Assembly (NCBI GenBank): GCA_000620185.1
Contig: KK211088.1
Location: forward strand, 62,001 to 126,000
Length of the DNA stretch: 64,000 nucleotides
DNA from: Geodermatophilaceae bacterium URHB0062
GTDB taxonomy: Bacteria > Actinomycetota > Actinomycetes > Mycobacteriales > Geodermatophilaceae
Direction: 5' to 3'
This document shows positions 1-9,908 of this stretch, in pieces. Under the pieces are notes generated by a model that did not search any database, was not told the DNA's origin, and saw only the letters and a list, made by a program, of their open reading frames with translations. How positions within the stretch are numbered: the stretch's first letter is position 1; the number at the start of each line of letters is the position of its first letter. The position numbers and the translations under genes were made by a program.

Positions 1-372
1 CCGCTCGTGCGCGCGCGGATGCGGCAAGGTCAGCCTCGGATCGTCGGAGGTCACCGGCGTCCCGTCATCCCGGGTGACGGTGACGATGTCGACGTCCAGC
101 GTGCGCGGCCCCCACCGAACCTCACGCGTGCGGCCGGCCGCCTGCTCGAGCTCGTGCGCCCGGACCAGCCAGCCCGCCGCGTCCCGGTCGCCGCGGACGA
201 TGGCGATCGCATTGAGGTAGGGCGGTTGCTCGACCGGGCCCCACGGCGGTGTCTCGTAGAGCGTCGAGCGAGCGACGAGCACGCCCTCGTCCTTCAGTGC
301 CGCGAACGCCGTCCGGATCGCCGCCGCCCGGTCGCCCAGGTTGGCGCCCAGCGAGAGCACCGCCCGGGTCAT
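1..372 (-). CDS. folK: 2-amino-4-hydroxy-6-hydroxymethyldihydropteridine pyrophosphokinase (3' end outside window)
   Basis: This is the pterin pyrophosphokinase of folate synthesis, which transfers pyrophosphate from ATP to hydroxymethyl-dihydropterin to make the substrate of FolP. Only the first 124 codons are inside the window. They include the N-terminal SLGANLGDR (7-15), the pterin-loop region YETPPWGPVEQPPYLNA (39-55), RWGPRTLDVDI (86-96), whose acidic pair binds magnesium in the family, and LPHPRAHER (116-124). The ATG overlaps the folB stop as ATGA, so the two are probably translationally coupled. It is the last visible gene of the folE-folP-folB-folK run. The C-terminus lies before position 1. 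Confidence 0.95.
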   Translation of the reverse strand, partial: MTRAVLSLGANLGDRAAAIRTAFAALKDEGVLVARSTLYETPPWGPVEQPPYLNAIAIVRGDRDAAGWLVRAHELEQAAGRTREVRWGPRTLDVDIVTVTRDDGTPVTSDDPRLTLPHPRAHER

Positions 373-743
373 GGCCGCCCGCGCCGGATCGTCACGGTGA
401 CGTCGTCGAACGGCACCCCGAGGTCGGCCTCGGGCTTGTGCACGGTGATCTCGACGGCGTCGACCAGCGGATCGGCCAGGCAGACGTCGGCCAGCCGCTG
501 GGCGAGGGTCTCCAGGAGGTCGACCGGCTCCCCGGTCAGCACGCCGTGGAGCTGCTTGGCCAGATCGGCGTAGTTGACCGTGCGCTCGAGGTCGTCCCCG
601 GCCGCGGCGGCTGCGGTGTCGAGCTCGAGGACGGCGTCGACGAGGAACACCTGCCCGCGCTCGCGCTCGAAGCCGTAGACCCCGTGATGGGCGTGGGCCC
701 ACAGCCCGCGGACGGCGATGCGGTCCGGGCGGGCGCTAGCCAC
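369..743 (-). CDS. folB: dihydroneopterin aldolase
   Basis: It converts 7,8-dihydroneopterin to 6-hydroxymethyl-dihydropterin and glycolaldehyde in the cytoplasm. The 124-residue length fits the family. HHGVYGFERERGQ near residue 19 carries the conserved glutamate-containing pterin-binding segment, and HKPEADLGVPFDDV near the C-terminus carries the conserved lysine. I chose the GTG start at 743, which overlaps the last 8 bases of folP, because everything upstream in this frame is antisense-like low-complexity sequence and homologous proteins start close to VASARPDRIAVRG. The gene overlaps folK at its 3' end. Confidence 0.93.
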   Translation of the reverse strand: MASARPDRIAVRGLWAHAHHGVYGFERERGQVFLVDAVLELDTAAAAAGDDLERTVNYADLAKQLHGVLTGEPVDLLETLAQRLADVCLADPLVDAVEITVHKPEADLGVPFDDVTVTIRRGRP

Positions 744-1596
744 GGAAGCCTCCACGGGCGGCCCGGACGGCCTCGACGGTCCGGACGGCGTCCACCGAGG
801 CTGCGGCGTCGTGCACGCGAACGCCCCAGACAGCGGCCTCTGCGGCCAGCACGGTCGTCGCGAGGGTCGCGGCGTCGCGTTGCTCGGCCGGCCGGACGGC
901 ACCCGCCTCGTCGGCGAGCAGCCGGCCGAGGAAGGTCTTGCGGGAGGCGCCGACGAGGACCGGCAGGCCGAGGGCGACGATCCGGTCCAGCCGCGCCAGC
1001 AGCGCCCAGTTGTGGTGGGCGTTCTTGGCGAATCCCAGCCCGGGGTCGAGCACGAGCTGCTCCGGGGCGACGCCGGCGGCCACGACGTCCTCGACGCGTG
1101 CCATCAGCTCGGCGCAGACCTCGGTGACGACGTCGCCGTACTGGGCGGCGGCGTACATCTCGCGGCTGTGCCCACGCCAGTGCATGAGCACCCAGGGGAC
1201 GCCGGCCTCGGCGACGAGCTCGGCCATGTTCTTGTCGGCCAGGCCCCCGCTCACGTCGTTGACCAGGACGGCGCCGGCCGCGATGGCGGCCTCCGCCACC
1301 TCGCCCCGGGTCGTGTCGACGCTGGTGCGGACGCCGGCGGCGGCGAGCTCGCGGATCACCGGCAGCACCCGGCGACCCTCCTCGCCGGCGTCCACCCGGT
1401 CGGCGCCGGGCCGGGTCGACTCGCCGCCCACGTCGACGTAGTCGGCGCCGGCGGCGTGCATCGCCAGGCCGTGCGCGACCGCGCTGGCGGTGTCGGCGAA
1501 GCAGCCGCCGTCGGAGAACGAGTCCGGGGTGACGTTCAGGACGCCCATCACCACGCACCGGCCCGGGTGCGGGAGCAGCTGCGAGCTCGTGCTCAC
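736..1596 (-). CDS. folP: dihydropteroate synthase
   Basis: It condenses hydroxymethyl-dihydropterin pyrophosphate with p-aminobenzoate and is the sulfonamide target. The 286-residue protein has both family signatures: MGVLNVTPDSFSDGG (17-31) and YVDVGGESTRPGA (about 52-64). NDVSGG follows further on, and VGASRKTFLG is the late pterin/pyrophosphate-binding strand. The length is normal for a single-domain bacterial DHPS. It is the third gene of the minus-strand folate set and overlaps folB by 8 bases. About 105 bases containing a short hairpin separate it from folE. Confidence 0.97.
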   Translation of the reverse strand: MSTSSQLLPHPGRCVVMGVLNVTPDSFSDGGCFADTASAVAHGLAMHAAGADYVDVGGESTRPGADRVDAGEEGRRVLPVIRELAAAGVRTSVDTTRGEVAEAAIAAGAVLVNDVSGGLADKNMAELVAEAGVPWVLMHWRGHSREMYAAAQYGDVVTEVCAELMARVEDVVAAGVAPEQLVLDPGLGFAKNAHHNWALLARLDRIVALGLPVLVGASRKTFLGRLLADEAGAVRPAEQRDAATLATTVLAAEAAVWGVRVHDAAASVDAVRTVEAVRAARGGFRG

Positions 1597-1651
1597 CGTC
1601 GGCCCATTCCCATTGCTCGGTTCCGGGCTCGCTCCGCTCCTCGGTCGCTGT

Positions 1652-1667
1652 CCCCCGCAAGCGGGAG
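1652..1667. terminator. short GC hairpin between folE and folP
   Basis: CCCGC-AA-GCGGG, with partial pairing of the flanking C and G runs, lies about 35 bases downstream of the folE stop on the minus strand. There is no T tract. It could attenuate between folE and folP or be structural noise in GC-rich DNA. Confidence 0.25.
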
Positions 1668-1701
1668 GTGCCCCCAGCCAGTGGCGATGCTCACTCGCCT
1701 G

Positions 1702-2334
1702 TCACCTTCGACCGTGCACGAGGCTCATCGCCTCACTCCGCGTCGCCGCGTTCTCCCGGAAGATGCCGCGGACCGCCGACGTCACGGTCGTCGAGCCGGG
1801 CTTCCGGATGCCGCGCATGGCCATGCACAGGTGCTCGGCCTCGATCACGACCAGCACCCCGCGGGGCTTGAGGGCATCGGCGAGGGCGTCGGCGATCTGG
1901 GCGGTCATCCGCTCCTGGACCTGCGGACGGCGCGCGTAGACCTCGACCAGCCGGGCGAGCTTCGACAGGCCGGTGACCCGGCCGTCCTCACCCGGGATGT
2001 AGCCGATGTGGGCGACCCCGTGGAAGGGCACCAGGTGGTGCTCGCAGGTCGAGTACATCGGGATGTCCTTGACCAGCACCAGCTCGTCGTGGTCCTCGTC
2101 GAAGGTCGTCGAGAGGACCTCGTACGGGTCCTGGCCCAGCCCGGCGAAGGTCTCCGCGTAGGCGCGGGCCACCCGGGCCGGCGTCTCCTTCAGGCCTGGC
2201 CGGTCCGGGTCCTCCCCCACCGCGAGCAGCAGCTCGCGCACCGCGGCGGCCGCACGCTCGTGGTCCACGTGGTGCGCGGGGCGGCCCGGAGGAGCGAGCA
2301 GCTGGTCCTCCGGCTCCGCGGGGAGCTCACTCAT
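1702..2334 (-). CDS. folE: GTP cyclohydrolase I
   Basis: First enzyme of tetrahydrofolate synthesis, converting GTP to dihydroneopterin triphosphate as a toroidal homodecamer. The 210-residue product carries the zinc ligand motif STCEHH (C97, H100) with the third ligand in [11 protein letters not shown] (C170). [20 protein letters not shown] is the conserved core helix. The start at 2334 overlaps the ftsH stop (ATGA); a longer open frame upstream only reads antisense-like sequence within ftsH. The ftsH-folE-folP-folB-folK order is the same as in M. tuberculosis. Confidence 0.97.
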   Translation of the reverse strand: MSELPAEPEDQLLAPPGRPAHHVDHERAAAAVRELLLAVGEDPDRPGLKETPARVARAYAETFAGLGQDPYEVLSTTFDEDHDELVLVKDIPMYSTCEHHLVPFHGVAHIGYIPGEDGRVTGLSKLARLVEVYARRPQVQERMTAQIADALADALKPRGVLVVIEAEHLCMAMRGIRKPGSTTVTSAVRGIFRENAATRSEAMSLVHGRR

Positions 2335-4313
2335 CGCTGAGCGGGCGCCCCGACATCGCCCACCGGCGTCGTGCTCGCGTGACCGTTGGGCGAGCCGTTG
2401 CGCTCCGCGGGGGTCAGCACCGGCGGCTGGTCCGACGGCGTCCGCTTGCCGAAGCCGTTGTAGGGGGCGAGGGAGGGCCGCTTGGTGACCGGCGCGCAGA
2501 TCCGCGCCATGTCCTCCTTGGACAGCGTCTCCTTCTCCATCAGCTCGAGGACGAGCTGGTCGAGGACGCCCCGGTACTCGACCAGGATCTCCCACGCCTC
2601 GTCGTGCGCGGCCTCGATCAGCGCCCGGATCTCGGCGTCGATGTCGGCGGCCACGGCCTCGGAGTAGTCGGGGCGCGAGCCCATGTCGCGGCCCAGGAAC
2701 GGCTCGGCGTCGGTGCTGCCGTACTTCACCGCGCCCAGCTTCGCGCTCATGCCGTACTGGGTGACCATCGCGCGGGCCATGGAGGTGGCCTTCTCGATGT
2801 CGTTGCCGGCACCGGTGGTCGGCTCGTGGAAGACCAGTTCCTCGGCCGCGCGCCCGCCGAGGGCGTAGGCCAGGGTGTCGATCATCTCCGAGCGGGTCTG
2901 CGTGTACTTGTCCTCGGTCGGCAGGACCAGCGTGTGCCCGAGCGAGCGGCCGCGCGGCAGGATCGTCACCTTGTGCACCGGGTCCAGGTTGGGGAGTGCG
3001 TGGGCCACCAGGGCGTGCCCGCCCTCGTGGTAGGCGGTGACCTTCTTCTCCTTCTCGCTCATCGCCCGCGTCTTCTTCTCGGGGCCGGCGATGACCCGGT
3101 CGATCGCCTCCTCGAGGGTGGCGTCGGTGATCAGCGAGCCGTTGTGGCGGGCGGTGAGCAGCGCCGCCTCGTTGAGCACGTTGGCCAGGTCGGCGCCCGT
3201 GAAGCCCGGCGTCCGGCGGGCCACGGTCTCGAGGTCGACGTCCGGGGCGAGCGGCTTGCCCTTGGCGTGGACGGCGAGGACCGCCTTGCGGCCCAGCAGG
3301 TCAGGCCGGTCGACGGCGATCTGGCGGTCGAAGCGGCCCGGACGCAGGAGCGCGGGGTCGAGGATGTCGGGCCGGTTGGTGGCGGCGATCATGATGACGC
3401 CGCCCTTGACGTCGAAGCCGTCCATCTCGACGAGCATCTGGTTGAGCGTCTGCTCGCGCTCGTCGTGCCCGCCGCCCATGCCGGCGCCGCGGTGGCGGCC
3501 GACGGCGTCGATCTCGTCGACGAAGATGATCGCCGGAGCGTTCTGCTTGGCCTGCTCGAACAGGTCACGGACGCGGCTGGCGCCGACGCCCACGAACATC
3601 TCCACGAAGTCCGAGCCGGAGATCGAGAAGAACGGCACCCCCGCCTCACCGGCGACGGCGCGCGCGAGCAGGGTCTTGCCGGTTCCGGGCGGGCCGAACA
3701 GCAGCACACCCTTGGGGATCTTGGCGCCGACGGCCTGGAACTTGACCGGGTTCTGCAGGAACTCCTTGATCTCATGGAGTTCCTCGATGGCCTCGTCGGC
3801 ACCCGCGACGTCGGCGAACGTCGTCTTCGGGGTGTCCTTGCTGACCATCTTGGCCTTCGACTTGCCGAATGCCATGACGCCGCGGCCGCCGCCCTGCATG
3901 GAGTTGAAGAGCCAGAACAGCAGCAGGAGGAGCAGCAGGAACGGGACGAAGCTGACCAGGAGGCTGACGAACAGGTTCTCCTGCGTGACGTTGGTGTCGA
4001 AGTCGACGCCCGCGGACTTGTCGTTCGTGCCGGAGACGAGCGCGAAGATGTCGTCCTCGGCGCCCATCGGGTAGGAGGCGGTGATCTTGTCGCTGCCCTC
4101 GACGTCCTTACGCAGGTCGAGGTCGAGCGTCTGCTCGCGGTCGTTGATCGTGGCCTTGCTGACGTTGCCGTCGGCGAACTGCTCGAGGGCGACCGAGGTC
4201 GCGACCTCCTGGTAGCCGCCGTTGCCGCGGAAGAAGGACGAGAACGTGAGGGCCAGCAGGACGACGAGGACGACCCAGAACCACACGGAGCGGAAGATCT
4301 TCTTACGTTCCAT
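2331..4313 (-). CDS. ftsH: ATP-dependent zinc metalloprotease FtsH
   Basis: Membrane-anchored AAA+ protease that extracts and degrades membrane and regulatory proteins. The 660 residues show an N-terminal membrane helix (about 9-27), an extracytoplasmic domain, a second leucine-rich helix (about 117-137), Walker A GPPGTGKT (207-214), Walker B IIFVDEID (262-269), the second region of homology (311-330) and the zinc site HEGGH (429-433). The glycine in place of alanine in HEAGH is also usual in mycobacterial FtsH. The tail is rich in Pro, Asn and Gly. The MERKK start at 4313 puts the first helix in the expected place, and the open frame upstream is not FtsH-like. Confidence 0.97.
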   Translation of the reverse strand: MERKKIFRSVWFWVVLVVLLALTFSSFFRGNGGYQEVATSVALEQFADGNVSKATINDREQTLDLDLRKDVEGSDKITASYPMGAEDDIFALVSGTNDKSAGVDFDTNVTQENLFVSLLVSFVPFLLLLLLLFWLFNSMQGGGRGVMAFGKSKAKMVSKDTPKTTFADVAGADEAIEELHEIKEFLQNPVKFQAVGAKIPKGVLLFGPPGTGKTLLARAVAGEAGVPFFSISGSDFVEMFVGVGASRVRDLFEQAKQNAPAIIFVDEIDAVGRHRGAGMGGGHDEREQTLNQMLVEMDGFDVKGGVIMIAATNRPDILDPALLRPGRFDRQIAVDRPDLLGRKAVLAVHAKGKPLAPDVDLETVARRTPGFTGADLANVLNEAALLTARHNGSLITDATLEEAIDRVIAGPEKKTRAMSEKEKKVTAYHEGGHALVAHALPNLDPVHKVTILPRGRSLGHTLVLPTEDKYTQTRSEMIDTLAYALGGRAAEELVFHEPTTGAGNDIEKATSMARAMVTQYGMSAKLGAVKYGSTDAEPFLGRDMGSRPDYSEAVAADIDAEIRALIEAAHDEAWEILVEYRGVLDQLVLELMEKETLSKEDMARICAPVTKRPSLAPYNGFGKRTPSDQPPVLTPAERNGSPNGHASTTPVGDVGAPAQR

Positions 4314-4506
4314 ACACCGATGCCGGGCGCCGGAGGTCCGGCGTGCCCGTCCACCCTCCTGATCGTCCGGGGACGCCGCCCGATCCGGGCGGTCACCCCG
4401 GCGCTCGGGTTCGGCGTCGTCGGATTCGACGGTACACCGGGGGGACTGAGGAGTCCCTGGCCGCGAGCCGGGGGACACCCCGTGGTGTGGGGTGACGCTG
4501 TGCACC

Positions 4507-4569
4507 GTTGATCATCGGCGAATGGCTGGTCGACACGCGGACAGCGGCCACCACTCGACGATGATCAAC
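4507..4569 (-). terminator. 11-bp perfect inverted repeat just after hpt
   Basis: GTTGATCATCG (4507-4517) pairs perfectly with CGATGATCAAC (4559-4569) across a 41-base loop. The structure starts 8 bases after the hpt stop and sits in the 264-base gap before ftsH. It may end hpt transcription or be a repeat element. A single arm, GTTGATCATCG, recurs near 50370 downstream of soxR. The same gap has two further short dyads (4442-4457 and 4476-4494) upstream of ftsH, so ftsH probably has its own promoter here. Confidence 0.45.
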
Positions 4570-4577
4570 ACGGATTC

Positions 4578-5159
4578 CTACGCGTAGACCTCGGGCTTGA
4601 GGGTCGCGATGTAGGGCAGGTCGCGGTACCGCTCGGCGTAGTCGAGCCCGTACCCGATGACGAACTCGTTGGGAATGTCGAACCCGATGTACTTCACCGG
4701 CACCTCGACCTTGACCGCGTCGGGCTTGCGCAGCAGGGCGCACACCTCCAGCGACGCCGGCGACCGGCCGCCGAGGTTCTTGAGCAGCCACGACAGCGTG
4801 AGCCCGGAGTCGATGATGTCCTCGAGCACCAGCACGTGCTTGTCGGTGATGTCGCGGTCGAGGTCCTTGAGGATGCGCACGACACCCGAGGAGCTGGTGG
4901 CCGACCCGTAGGAGCTGACGGCCATGAACTCCATCTGGGTGGGCAGCTGCAGGGCGCGCGCGAAGTCGCTCATGAACAGGACGGCGCCCTTGAGGACGCC
5001 GACCAGCAGCACCTCGCGACCGGCGTAGTCGGCGGCGATCTGGGCGGCCAGCTCACCGATCTTGGCCTGGATCTGCTCCTCGCTGAGCAGCACGTGGTCG
5101 ATGTCGGGGCCGTAGCCGTGGTCGGGACCGAGCGCCCCTTGGATGCTGACCTCAGTCAC
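4578..5159 (-). CDS. hpt: hypoxanthine phosphoribosyltransferase
   Basis: Purine salvage enzyme that converts hypoxanthine (and guanine) plus PRPP to IMP or GMP. The 193 residues include the PRPP-binding signature [14 protein letters not shown] (109-122), the early [18 protein letters not shown] segment and the C-terminal [19 protein letters not shown] that closes the site. The GTG start at 5159 overlaps the tilS stop by 8 bases. The tilS-hpt pair, next to ftsH, is a very old bacterial gene order. A hairpin lies directly downstream. Confidence 0.96.
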   Translation of the reverse strand: MTEVSIQGALGPDHGYGPDIDHVLLSEEQIQAKIGELAAQIAADYAGREVLLVGVLKGAVLFMSDFARALQLPTQMEFMAVSSYGSATSSSGVVRILKDLDRDITDKHVLVLEDIIDSGLTLSWLLKNLGGRSPASLEVCALLRKPDAVKVEVPVKYIGFDIPNEFVIGYGLDYAERYRDLPYIATLKPEVYA

Positions 5160-6183
5160 GCGTGGAGCTCCTCGAGGTGTGGGGTTCTGGTTCGGCGCCG
5201 GCCGGCCCGGTCGCCCCGGGCGGCAGCAGGACCAGCCTGCCAGACGTCCGGACGACGCCCGCGCCGCCCGGCAGATCCACCCGGCCCTGCCCCCGCCACC
5301 GGGTCAGGAGCGCATCGACCGCGCCGAGGTGGACGGCCTGCAGATCCGGGACGGAACCCGCCCGCAGCCAGCCGCGCAGCACCCGGCGGCGCAGCGCGGT
5401 GGGCAGCGCCGCCACGTCGTCCGTGGGCAGTCCGCCGTCCCCGCCCAGCCGCAGCAGCTCGGCCCTGGCCAGGGCGTCGAGGGCGTCGAGGTCCTCCCGC
5501 AGCTGCGCCGCCGTCCGTGCCAGCGCGGGAGCGACCCCGCCGCCGAGCACCTCCTCCAGCAACGGCAGGACCTCGGTGCGCAGCCGGACCCGGGTGTAGG
5601 CGGGGTCGTCGTTCCACGGGTCGTCCCACACGGGCAGCCCCTGGTCGGTGCAGGCCTGTCGCGTGGTCGCCCGGCGGACCCCGAGCAGCGGGCGCCACCA
5701 CGGAACGCCGTCCTGCTCGCGCTCCTCGACCATGCCGGCCACCGACCGCGGTCCCGAACCGCGGCCCAGCCCGAGCAGCACCGTCTCGGCCTGGTCGTCG
5801 AGCGTGTGCCCCAGCGCCACGCGGGCGCCGTGGGCCTCCGCCGCGGCCGCCAACGCGGCGTACCGGGCGATCCGGGCGGCCCCCTCCGGTCCGCCGTCGG
5901 CTCCGACGTCGACCCGCTCGACGAGGACGGGGGCGAGACCGAGGTCGCGGAGCAGGTCCGCCGTGCTGGCGGCGCGCTGCGCCGAGCCGGGCTGCAGGCC
6001 GTGGTCGACGGTCACCCCGCCGACGGACACCCCGGCGTCGCGGGCCTCGAAGGCGAGGGCCGCGGCGAGCGCCACGGAGTCGGCTCCCCCGCTGCAGGCG
6101 ACGAGCACCGGCCGCGGGGACTGCCGCAGGCCCTGGCGGACGGCGTGCCGGAGCACCGCCACGGCCCGGGGCGGACCGGCCAT
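5152..6183 (-). CDS. tilS: tRNA(Ile)-lysidine synthetase
   Basis: ATP-dependent N-type PP-loop enzyme that modifies C34 of tRNA-Ile(CAU) to lysidine so that it reads AUA. The P-loop SGGADS is at 31-36. VTVDHGLQ and [20 protein letters not shown] follow as in the family. The 343 residues match the shorter actinobacterial form, which lacks the large C-terminal domain of the E. coli enzyme. I chose MAGPPRAV at 6183, 8 bases after the preceding gene's stop; a GTG two codons upstream is possible. Confidence 0.94.
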   Translation of the reverse strand: MAGPPRAVAVLRHAVRQGLRQSPRPVLVACSGGADSVALAAALAFEARDAGVSVGGVTVDHGLQPGSAQRAASTADLLRDLGLAPVLVERVDVGADGGPEGAARIARYAALAAAAEAHGARVALGHTLDDQAETVLLGLGRGSGPRSVAGMVEEREQDGVPWWRPLLGVRRATTRQACTDQGLPVWDDPWNDDPAYTRVRLRTEVLPLLEEVLGGGVAPALARTAAQLREDLDALDALARAELLRLGGDGGLPTDDVAALPTALRRRVLRGWLRAGSVPDLQAVHLGAVDALLTRWRGQGRVDLPGGAGVVRTSGRLVLLPPGATGPAGAEPEPHTSRSSTRD

Positions 6184-6191
6184 CGCGACGC

Positions 6192-7274
6192 TCAGGCGGG
6201 GATGGCCGGGCGGCCGTGCACCCGCTCGACCCACTGCGCCGGAGCGGTGAGCTCCTCGATGAGGGGCAGGTTCTCGGGCCCCTCCCAGACGCGGTTGAAG
6301 CCCTCCATGCCGACCAGGTCGACGACGCCGGTCACGAAGGTGTGCCCGTCGGCGTACTGCTTCATCTTCTGCTCCAGTCCGAGCAGGCGGCGCAGCACGC
6401 GGTCGAACGGGCCCCGGCCCTTCCGGCGCTGGGCGAACCGCTTGCGGAGCGTGCGCACGCTCGGGACGACGTCCGGACCGACGCCGTCCATGACGAATTC
6501 GGCGTGCCCCTCGACGAGGCTCATGACCGCGGTGACCCGGTCGAGGACGGCGCGCTGCGCGGGGTCGCGGACGAGCGCCAGCAGACCCTCCGACTCGCCG
6601 TCGGCACCGCGGATGGCGTCGCCGAGGCTGCGCAGCACGTCCTGGAGCCGCTCACGCAGCACCTCGGGCGTGAGGTCGGTGGCATCCACGAAGGCGGCGA
6701 CCTGGGACTCGAGGTAACCGCGCAGCCACGGCACCCCCGTGAACTGCAGCTGGTGGGTGACCTCGTGCAGGCAGACCCACAGCCGGAAATCCGACGGGTC
6801 GACCCCGAGCTTCCGTTCGGTGGCCACGATGTTCGGCGCGACCAGGAGCAGCCGGCCGCCGGTGCCGAAGATCTCGTACTGCCCCAGCACCCGGGAGGAG
6901 AGGAAGGCGAACAGACCGCCGGCCTGCACGCCGGTGGCCCGCGCGCCGATGGCGGTGGCCAGCGCACCGGGGCGGCTCCCCTGCTTCTCGACGAGGGCGT
7001 CGACCAGCGGGTTCAGGAGGGCGGCCATGCCGGCGGCGTTGGCGTCGACCCAGCCGGGCCGGTCGACCACCGCGACCTCGGGTACCGGGCCGTCGGCCGC
7101 GGGCCGCAGACCGGTCAGGCCCTCCACGTGGGCGACGGCGACGGCGGCGGCCTCATGCAGTTCGCGCACGACCGCGGCGGCCTCTTCCCGTGTGGTGCTC
7201 GGACCCGCGCTCATGAGGCGGCGGGCCGTACGTCCGGCGAGGTCCCAGTCGACCATCGAGGAGGCGCTGCTCAT
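6192..7274 (-). CDS. DUF2342 zinc-dependent metalloprotease family protein
   Basis: Orthologue by position and motif of the actinobacterial family sometimes annotated as coenzyme-F420-associated or zinc-dependent metalloprotease (Rv3626c). It has HEVTHQLQF with the HExxH zinc site at 170-174 and a downstream EGHAEFVMD (255-263) that could supply the third ligand. The 360-residue protein has no signal peptide or membrane helix. The start at 7274 has a strong upstream GGAGGTGGG. It stands between dacB and tilS, as in mycobacteria. The substrate is unknown and the protease activity is inferred only from the motif. Confidence 0.85.
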   Translation of the reverse strand: MSSASSMVDWDLAGRTARRLMSAGPSTTREEAAAVVRELHEAAAVAVAHVEGLTGLRPAADGPVPEVAVVDRPGWVDANAAGMAALLNPLVDALVEKQGSRPGALATAIGARATGVQAGGLFAFLSSRVLGQYEIFGTGGRLLLVAPNIVATERKLGVDPSDFRLWVCLHEVTHQLQFTGVPWLRGYLESQVAAFVDATDLTPEVLRERLQDVLRSLGDAIRGADGESEGLLALVRDPAQRAVLDRVTAVMSLVEGHAEFVMDGVGPDVVPSVRTLRKRFAQRRKGRGPFDRVLRRLLGLEQKMKQYADGHTFVTGVVDLVGMEGFNRVWEGPENLPLIEELTAPAQWVERVHGRPAIPA

Positions 7275-7349
7275 CGACCCACCTCCGGTGCAGGAGCGGA
7301 GTGGCTGCGCCACGCTGGAAAGCACATCTCGCCCACCGTACAGACAAAA

Positions 7350-7397
7350 CCTTGTACCCCCGCGGCTCGCACGCTCGCAGCGGGCCCCTGCACAAGG
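7350..7397. repeat. stem-loop repeat, copy A (divergent arms)
   Basis: Member of the dispersed stem-loop family. The outer arms are CCTTGT and ACAAGG. The centre CTCGCACGCTCGC and the CGGGCCCCTGC segment match other copies. It sits between the dacB stop and the DUF2342 gene. The arm sequence differs completely from the GGACCC type but still pairs. Confidence 0.7.
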
Positions 7398-7419
7398 CTC
7401 GCCCGCGGATCGCGCCCTG

Positions 7420-8847
7420 TCAGCGGCAGCCGCAGCCGGCCAGCCCCGCGGCGAAGGCATCCAGGGCGTCCTCCGCCTCGGCCTCGCCGCCGGCCGGTTG
7501 GTCGGCGATGACGGCGAAGGTCAGCAGCCGGCCGTCGGCGGTCACCGCCGTCCCGGCCAGCGCGTGGATGCCCAGCAGCGTGCCGGTCTTGGCGCGCACC
7601 GTGCCGGGGGCGTCGGCGGGGTCGGCGTCGCCGCGGTCGAACAGCGTGCCGTCGTAACCCGCGACGGGCAGGCCGGACAGCACCGGGGACGCGCCGTCGA
7701 GGCTGCCGTCGGCCGCCCCGCGCAGGAGCGCCGTGAGCACCTCGACCGGCACGCGGTCCTCCCGGGAGAGGCCGCTGCCGTCGGACAATGTCACCCCGGT
7801 GAGGTCGACCCCGAGGTCGGTCAGCGCGCCGGTCACCGCCTTCGCCGAACCCTCGAAACTGGCCGGGAGGTTGCGGGCGAGTGCCACCTGGCGGGCGAGC
7901 GCCTCGGCCAGCATGTTGTCCGACATCGAGAGCGCCTGCTCCACCAGCCGTTCGATCGGCGCCGAGTGCACGGTCCCCAGCGTCTCGCCGTCCGCCGGCG
8001 CCTCGCCGAGGACGACGGTGGCGCCCGGGGCGCCGAGGGCATCCGCGAGCGCGGCTCCGGCGTCGAGTCCCGGCTGGCCGCTGCGCGCTGTCGAGCCCGG
8101 GCTCAGCCGGGCGCCGTCCACCGCGGTGGCGGTCACCGGCGCGGCGTAGCTCGAGGGGGTGTCGCTGGGCTGCCATCCGCTCGCGGTGAGGGGACCGCTG
8201 AAGAGCGAGCTGTCGACGACGACGCGCGTGACCGGCTGGCCGGCCGGACGCGCCTTGAGCACCTGGGCGGCGAGGTCGGCGACCGTCGGGGCGTCGGCGT
8301 AGGTCTGCGAGGGCGCGGTGCGCGACAGGGTCGGGTCGCCGCCGCCGACCAGGACGACCTCACCCGGCGCGGTCCCGGCGACCACCGTCGTCTTCAGGGT
8401 GTCGGAGGGGTCCAGCGTGGTGAGCGCGGCGACTGCCGTCAGCAGCTTCGCCGTCGAGGCCGGCATCGAGGGTTCCTCGGCGTCCTGGTCGAGCAGCACG
8501 TCGCCGGAGCTGACGTCGACGACCGAGGCCGAGACGCCCGTGCCGAGGGCGGGAGCACCGAGCAGCGGGGCGACCGCCGCGCTCAGTGCGGCGGGGGTGG
8601 GAGCGGGCGCGTCCTTGGCCAGGGCGGCGAGGACCGGCTGGGCGGCGCCGAGGTCGGGCAGCTTCGCGTCCGGCATGGTGACGGTGTCGCCGGACCCGGC
8701 GGGGCCGCCGTCGAACGCCCCGGTCAGCGCGAGGACCCCGCCGATGACGGCGACGACGAGGACGACGACGGCCGTGGCGATGCGGCGCTTGAGGCGTCCC
8801 GTCTTCGCGGTGATGATCGTCGAACCGCTCGACGCGATGGTGCCCAC
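7420..8847 (-). CDS. dacB: D-alanyl-D-alanine carboxypeptidase/endopeptidase (PBP4 type)
   Basis: Peptidoglycan-trimming serine peptidase of the S13 family, acting outside the membrane. Residues 24-42 form an N-terminal signal anchor. The three penicillin-binding motifs are STAK (131-134), SDN (309-311) and KTG (420-422), with the long S13 insert between the first two. The 475-residue length is normal. I took the GTG at 8847 as the start since it puts basic residues directly before the helix; the open frame continues upstream into the divergent ppa gene and must be trimmed. The gene ends in GCGCR. Confidence 0.92.
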   Translation of the reverse strand: MGTIASSGSTIITAKTGRLKRRIATAVVVLVVAVIGGVLALTGAFDGGPAGSGDTVTMPDAKLPDLGAAQPVLAALAKDAPAPTPAALSAAVAPLLGAPALGTGVSASVVDVSSGDVLLDQDAEEPSMPASTAKLLTAVAALTTLDPSDTLKTTVVAGTAPGEVVLVGGGDPTLSRTAPSQTYADAPTVADLAAQVLKARPAGQPVTRVVVDSSLFSGPLTASGWQPSDTPSSYAAPVTATAVDGARLSPGSTARSGQPGLDAGAALADALGAPGATVVLGEAPADGETLGTVHSAPIERLVEQALSMSDNMLAEALARQVALARNLPASFEGSAKAVTGALTDLGVDLTGVTLSDGSGLSREDRVPVEVLTALLRGAADGSLDGASPVLSGLPVAGYDGTLFDRGDADPADAPGTVRAKTGTLLGIHALAGTAVTADGRLLTFAVIADQPAGGEAEAEDALDAFAAGLAGCGCR

Positions 8848-8904
8848 CCCCCAAAGAGCGACCTCCGCCGATCGGGCGGGGCCGCCGTAGGCCACACTAA
8901 GCGC

Positions 8905-9399
8905 GTGCAGTTCGACGTGACGGTAGAAATCCCGAAGGGCCAGCGAAACAAGTACGAGCTGGACCACGCCACCGGCCGCATCCGCTTGGACCGGATGCTG
9001 TTCACCTCCACCCGATATCCGGCCGACTACGGCTACATCGAGAACACCCTGGGCATGGACGGCGACCCGCTCGACGCCCTGGTCCTGCTCGAGGAGCCGA
9101 CGTTCCCGGGGTGCCTGATCACCTGCCGGGCGATCGGCATGTTCCGGATGACCGACGAGGCGGGTGGTGACGACAAGGTCCTCACCGTTCCGGCGACCGA
9201 CCCCCGGATGTCGCACCTGACCGACATCGCCGACGTGTCGGAGTTCGACCGCCTGGAGATCCAGCACTTCTTCGAGACCTACAAGGACCTCGAGCCCGGC
9301 AAGTCGGTCGAGGGCGCCGAGTGGGTCGGCCGCGAGGAGGCCGAGGCGGAGATCCTCGCCTCGATCGAGCGCGCGAAGACCGACGCCCCGCACCACTGA
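8905..9399 (+). CDS. ppa: inorganic pyrophosphatase (family I)
   Basis: Cytoplasmic Mg-dependent enzyme that hydrolyses pyrophosphate and pulls biosynthetic reactions forward. The 164 residues show [19 protein letters not shown] (42-48) and the catalytic aspartate signature DGDPLDALV (52-60). The GTG start at 8905 gives [12 protein letters not shown], the normal family N-terminus. It has no clear Shine-Dalgarno and may be leaderless. It is divergent from dacB across 57 bases. The same genome also has a membrane pyrophosphatase (hppA). Confidence 0.96.
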   Translation: MQFDVTVEIPKGQRNKYELDHATGRIRLDRMLFTSTRYPADYGYIENTLGMDGDPLDALVLLEEPTFPGCLITCRAIGMFRMTDEAGGDDKVLTVPATDPRMSHLTDIADVSEFDRLEIQHFFETYKDLEPGKSVEGAEWVGREEAEAEILASIERAKTDAPHH

Positions 9400-9403
9400 G
9401 GAA

Positions 9404-9461
9404 GGACCCTCCTGCCCCCCCCGCCACTCGCGCGCTCGCGGCGGGACCCTGCAGGAGGGCC
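9404..9461. repeat. stem-loop repeat, copy B
   Basis: It starts 5 bases after the ppa stop. Outer arms CCCTCCTGC and GCAGGAGGG pair perfectly. An inner CCGCC/GGCGG stem encloses ACTCGCGCGCTCGC. Likely functions at the end of the ppa transcript. Confidence 0.75.
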
Positions 9462-9463
9462 TA

Positions 9464-9500
9464 CGACGGCGGCACACCCCGATGGGGTGCGCCGCCGTCG
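9464..9500. terminator. strong bidirectional hairpin between ppa and the SnoaL-like gene
   Basis: A 17-base arm, 9464-9480, pairs with 9484-9500 around a GAT loop with one mismatch. It lies between two convergent genes and directly follows repeat copy B. There is no T tract, as is usual in such GC-rich genomes. Confidence 0.7.
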
Positions 9501-9515
9501 GCGTTCTGGGGCCCG

Positions 9516-9908
9516 TCAGGCCGCCGGATCGACCGAGAGGTGCTCGTGGACGCCCACCCAGCGGCCGTCCCGGAGCGCGAAGACGATCGTTTCCCGCTCT
9601 CGCAGCTCCTCGGTGCCCGCGTGGGTCGAGACGGTGGTCCGCACCCGGTGCGTGAGGACGGCGGTGTCGCCGAAGACCTGGACGACCGTGCTGTCGGTCG
9701 AGCAGCCGAGCACCCGGAAGCCGTCCTCGTCCGCCCAGCGCGCCCACTCCCGCCGGTACTCCTCCGTCGAGGTGAGCAGCCGGTCGGTCGTGTGGAACAG
9801 GAACGTCGCGTCGTCGGCGAAGCAGCCGAAGTAGGTGTCCAGGTCGCCGCTGCCGAAGGTGGTGACCAGGACCTCGCCCGCCCGCCGGACCTCCTCCTCG
9901 GCGCTCAT
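9516..9908 (-). CDS. SnoaL-like/NTF2-fold protein
   Basis: A 130-residue single-domain protein with the cone-shaped NTF2-like pattern: an N-terminal helix, then [20 protein letters not shown], and strands ending in [13 protein letters not shown]. Members serve as small enzymes or ligand-binding proteins and the substrate cannot be read from the sequence. Its ATG overlaps the ureohydrolase stop (ATGA), so it is the last gene of the permease-ureohydrolase-SnoaL operon and probably acts on the same compound or its product. Confidence 0.8.
   Translation of the reverse strand: MSAEEEVRRAGEVLVTTFGSGDLDTYFGCFADDATFLFHTTDRLLTSTEEYRREWARWADEDGFRVLGCSTDSTVVQVFGDTAVLTHRVRTTVSTHAGTEELRERETIVFALRDGRWVGVHEHLSVDPAA

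Noticed and set aside
2379-4511. 710-codon open frame opposite ftsH, plus-strand
   Set aside because: Asp/Val/Gly-rich antisense shadow of a conserved gene in high-GC DNA, no domain.
4836-7511. 891-codon open frame opposite hpt, tilS and the DUF2342 gene
   Set aside because: Crosses three real genes on the other strand; low-complexity Arg/Pro-rich sequence.
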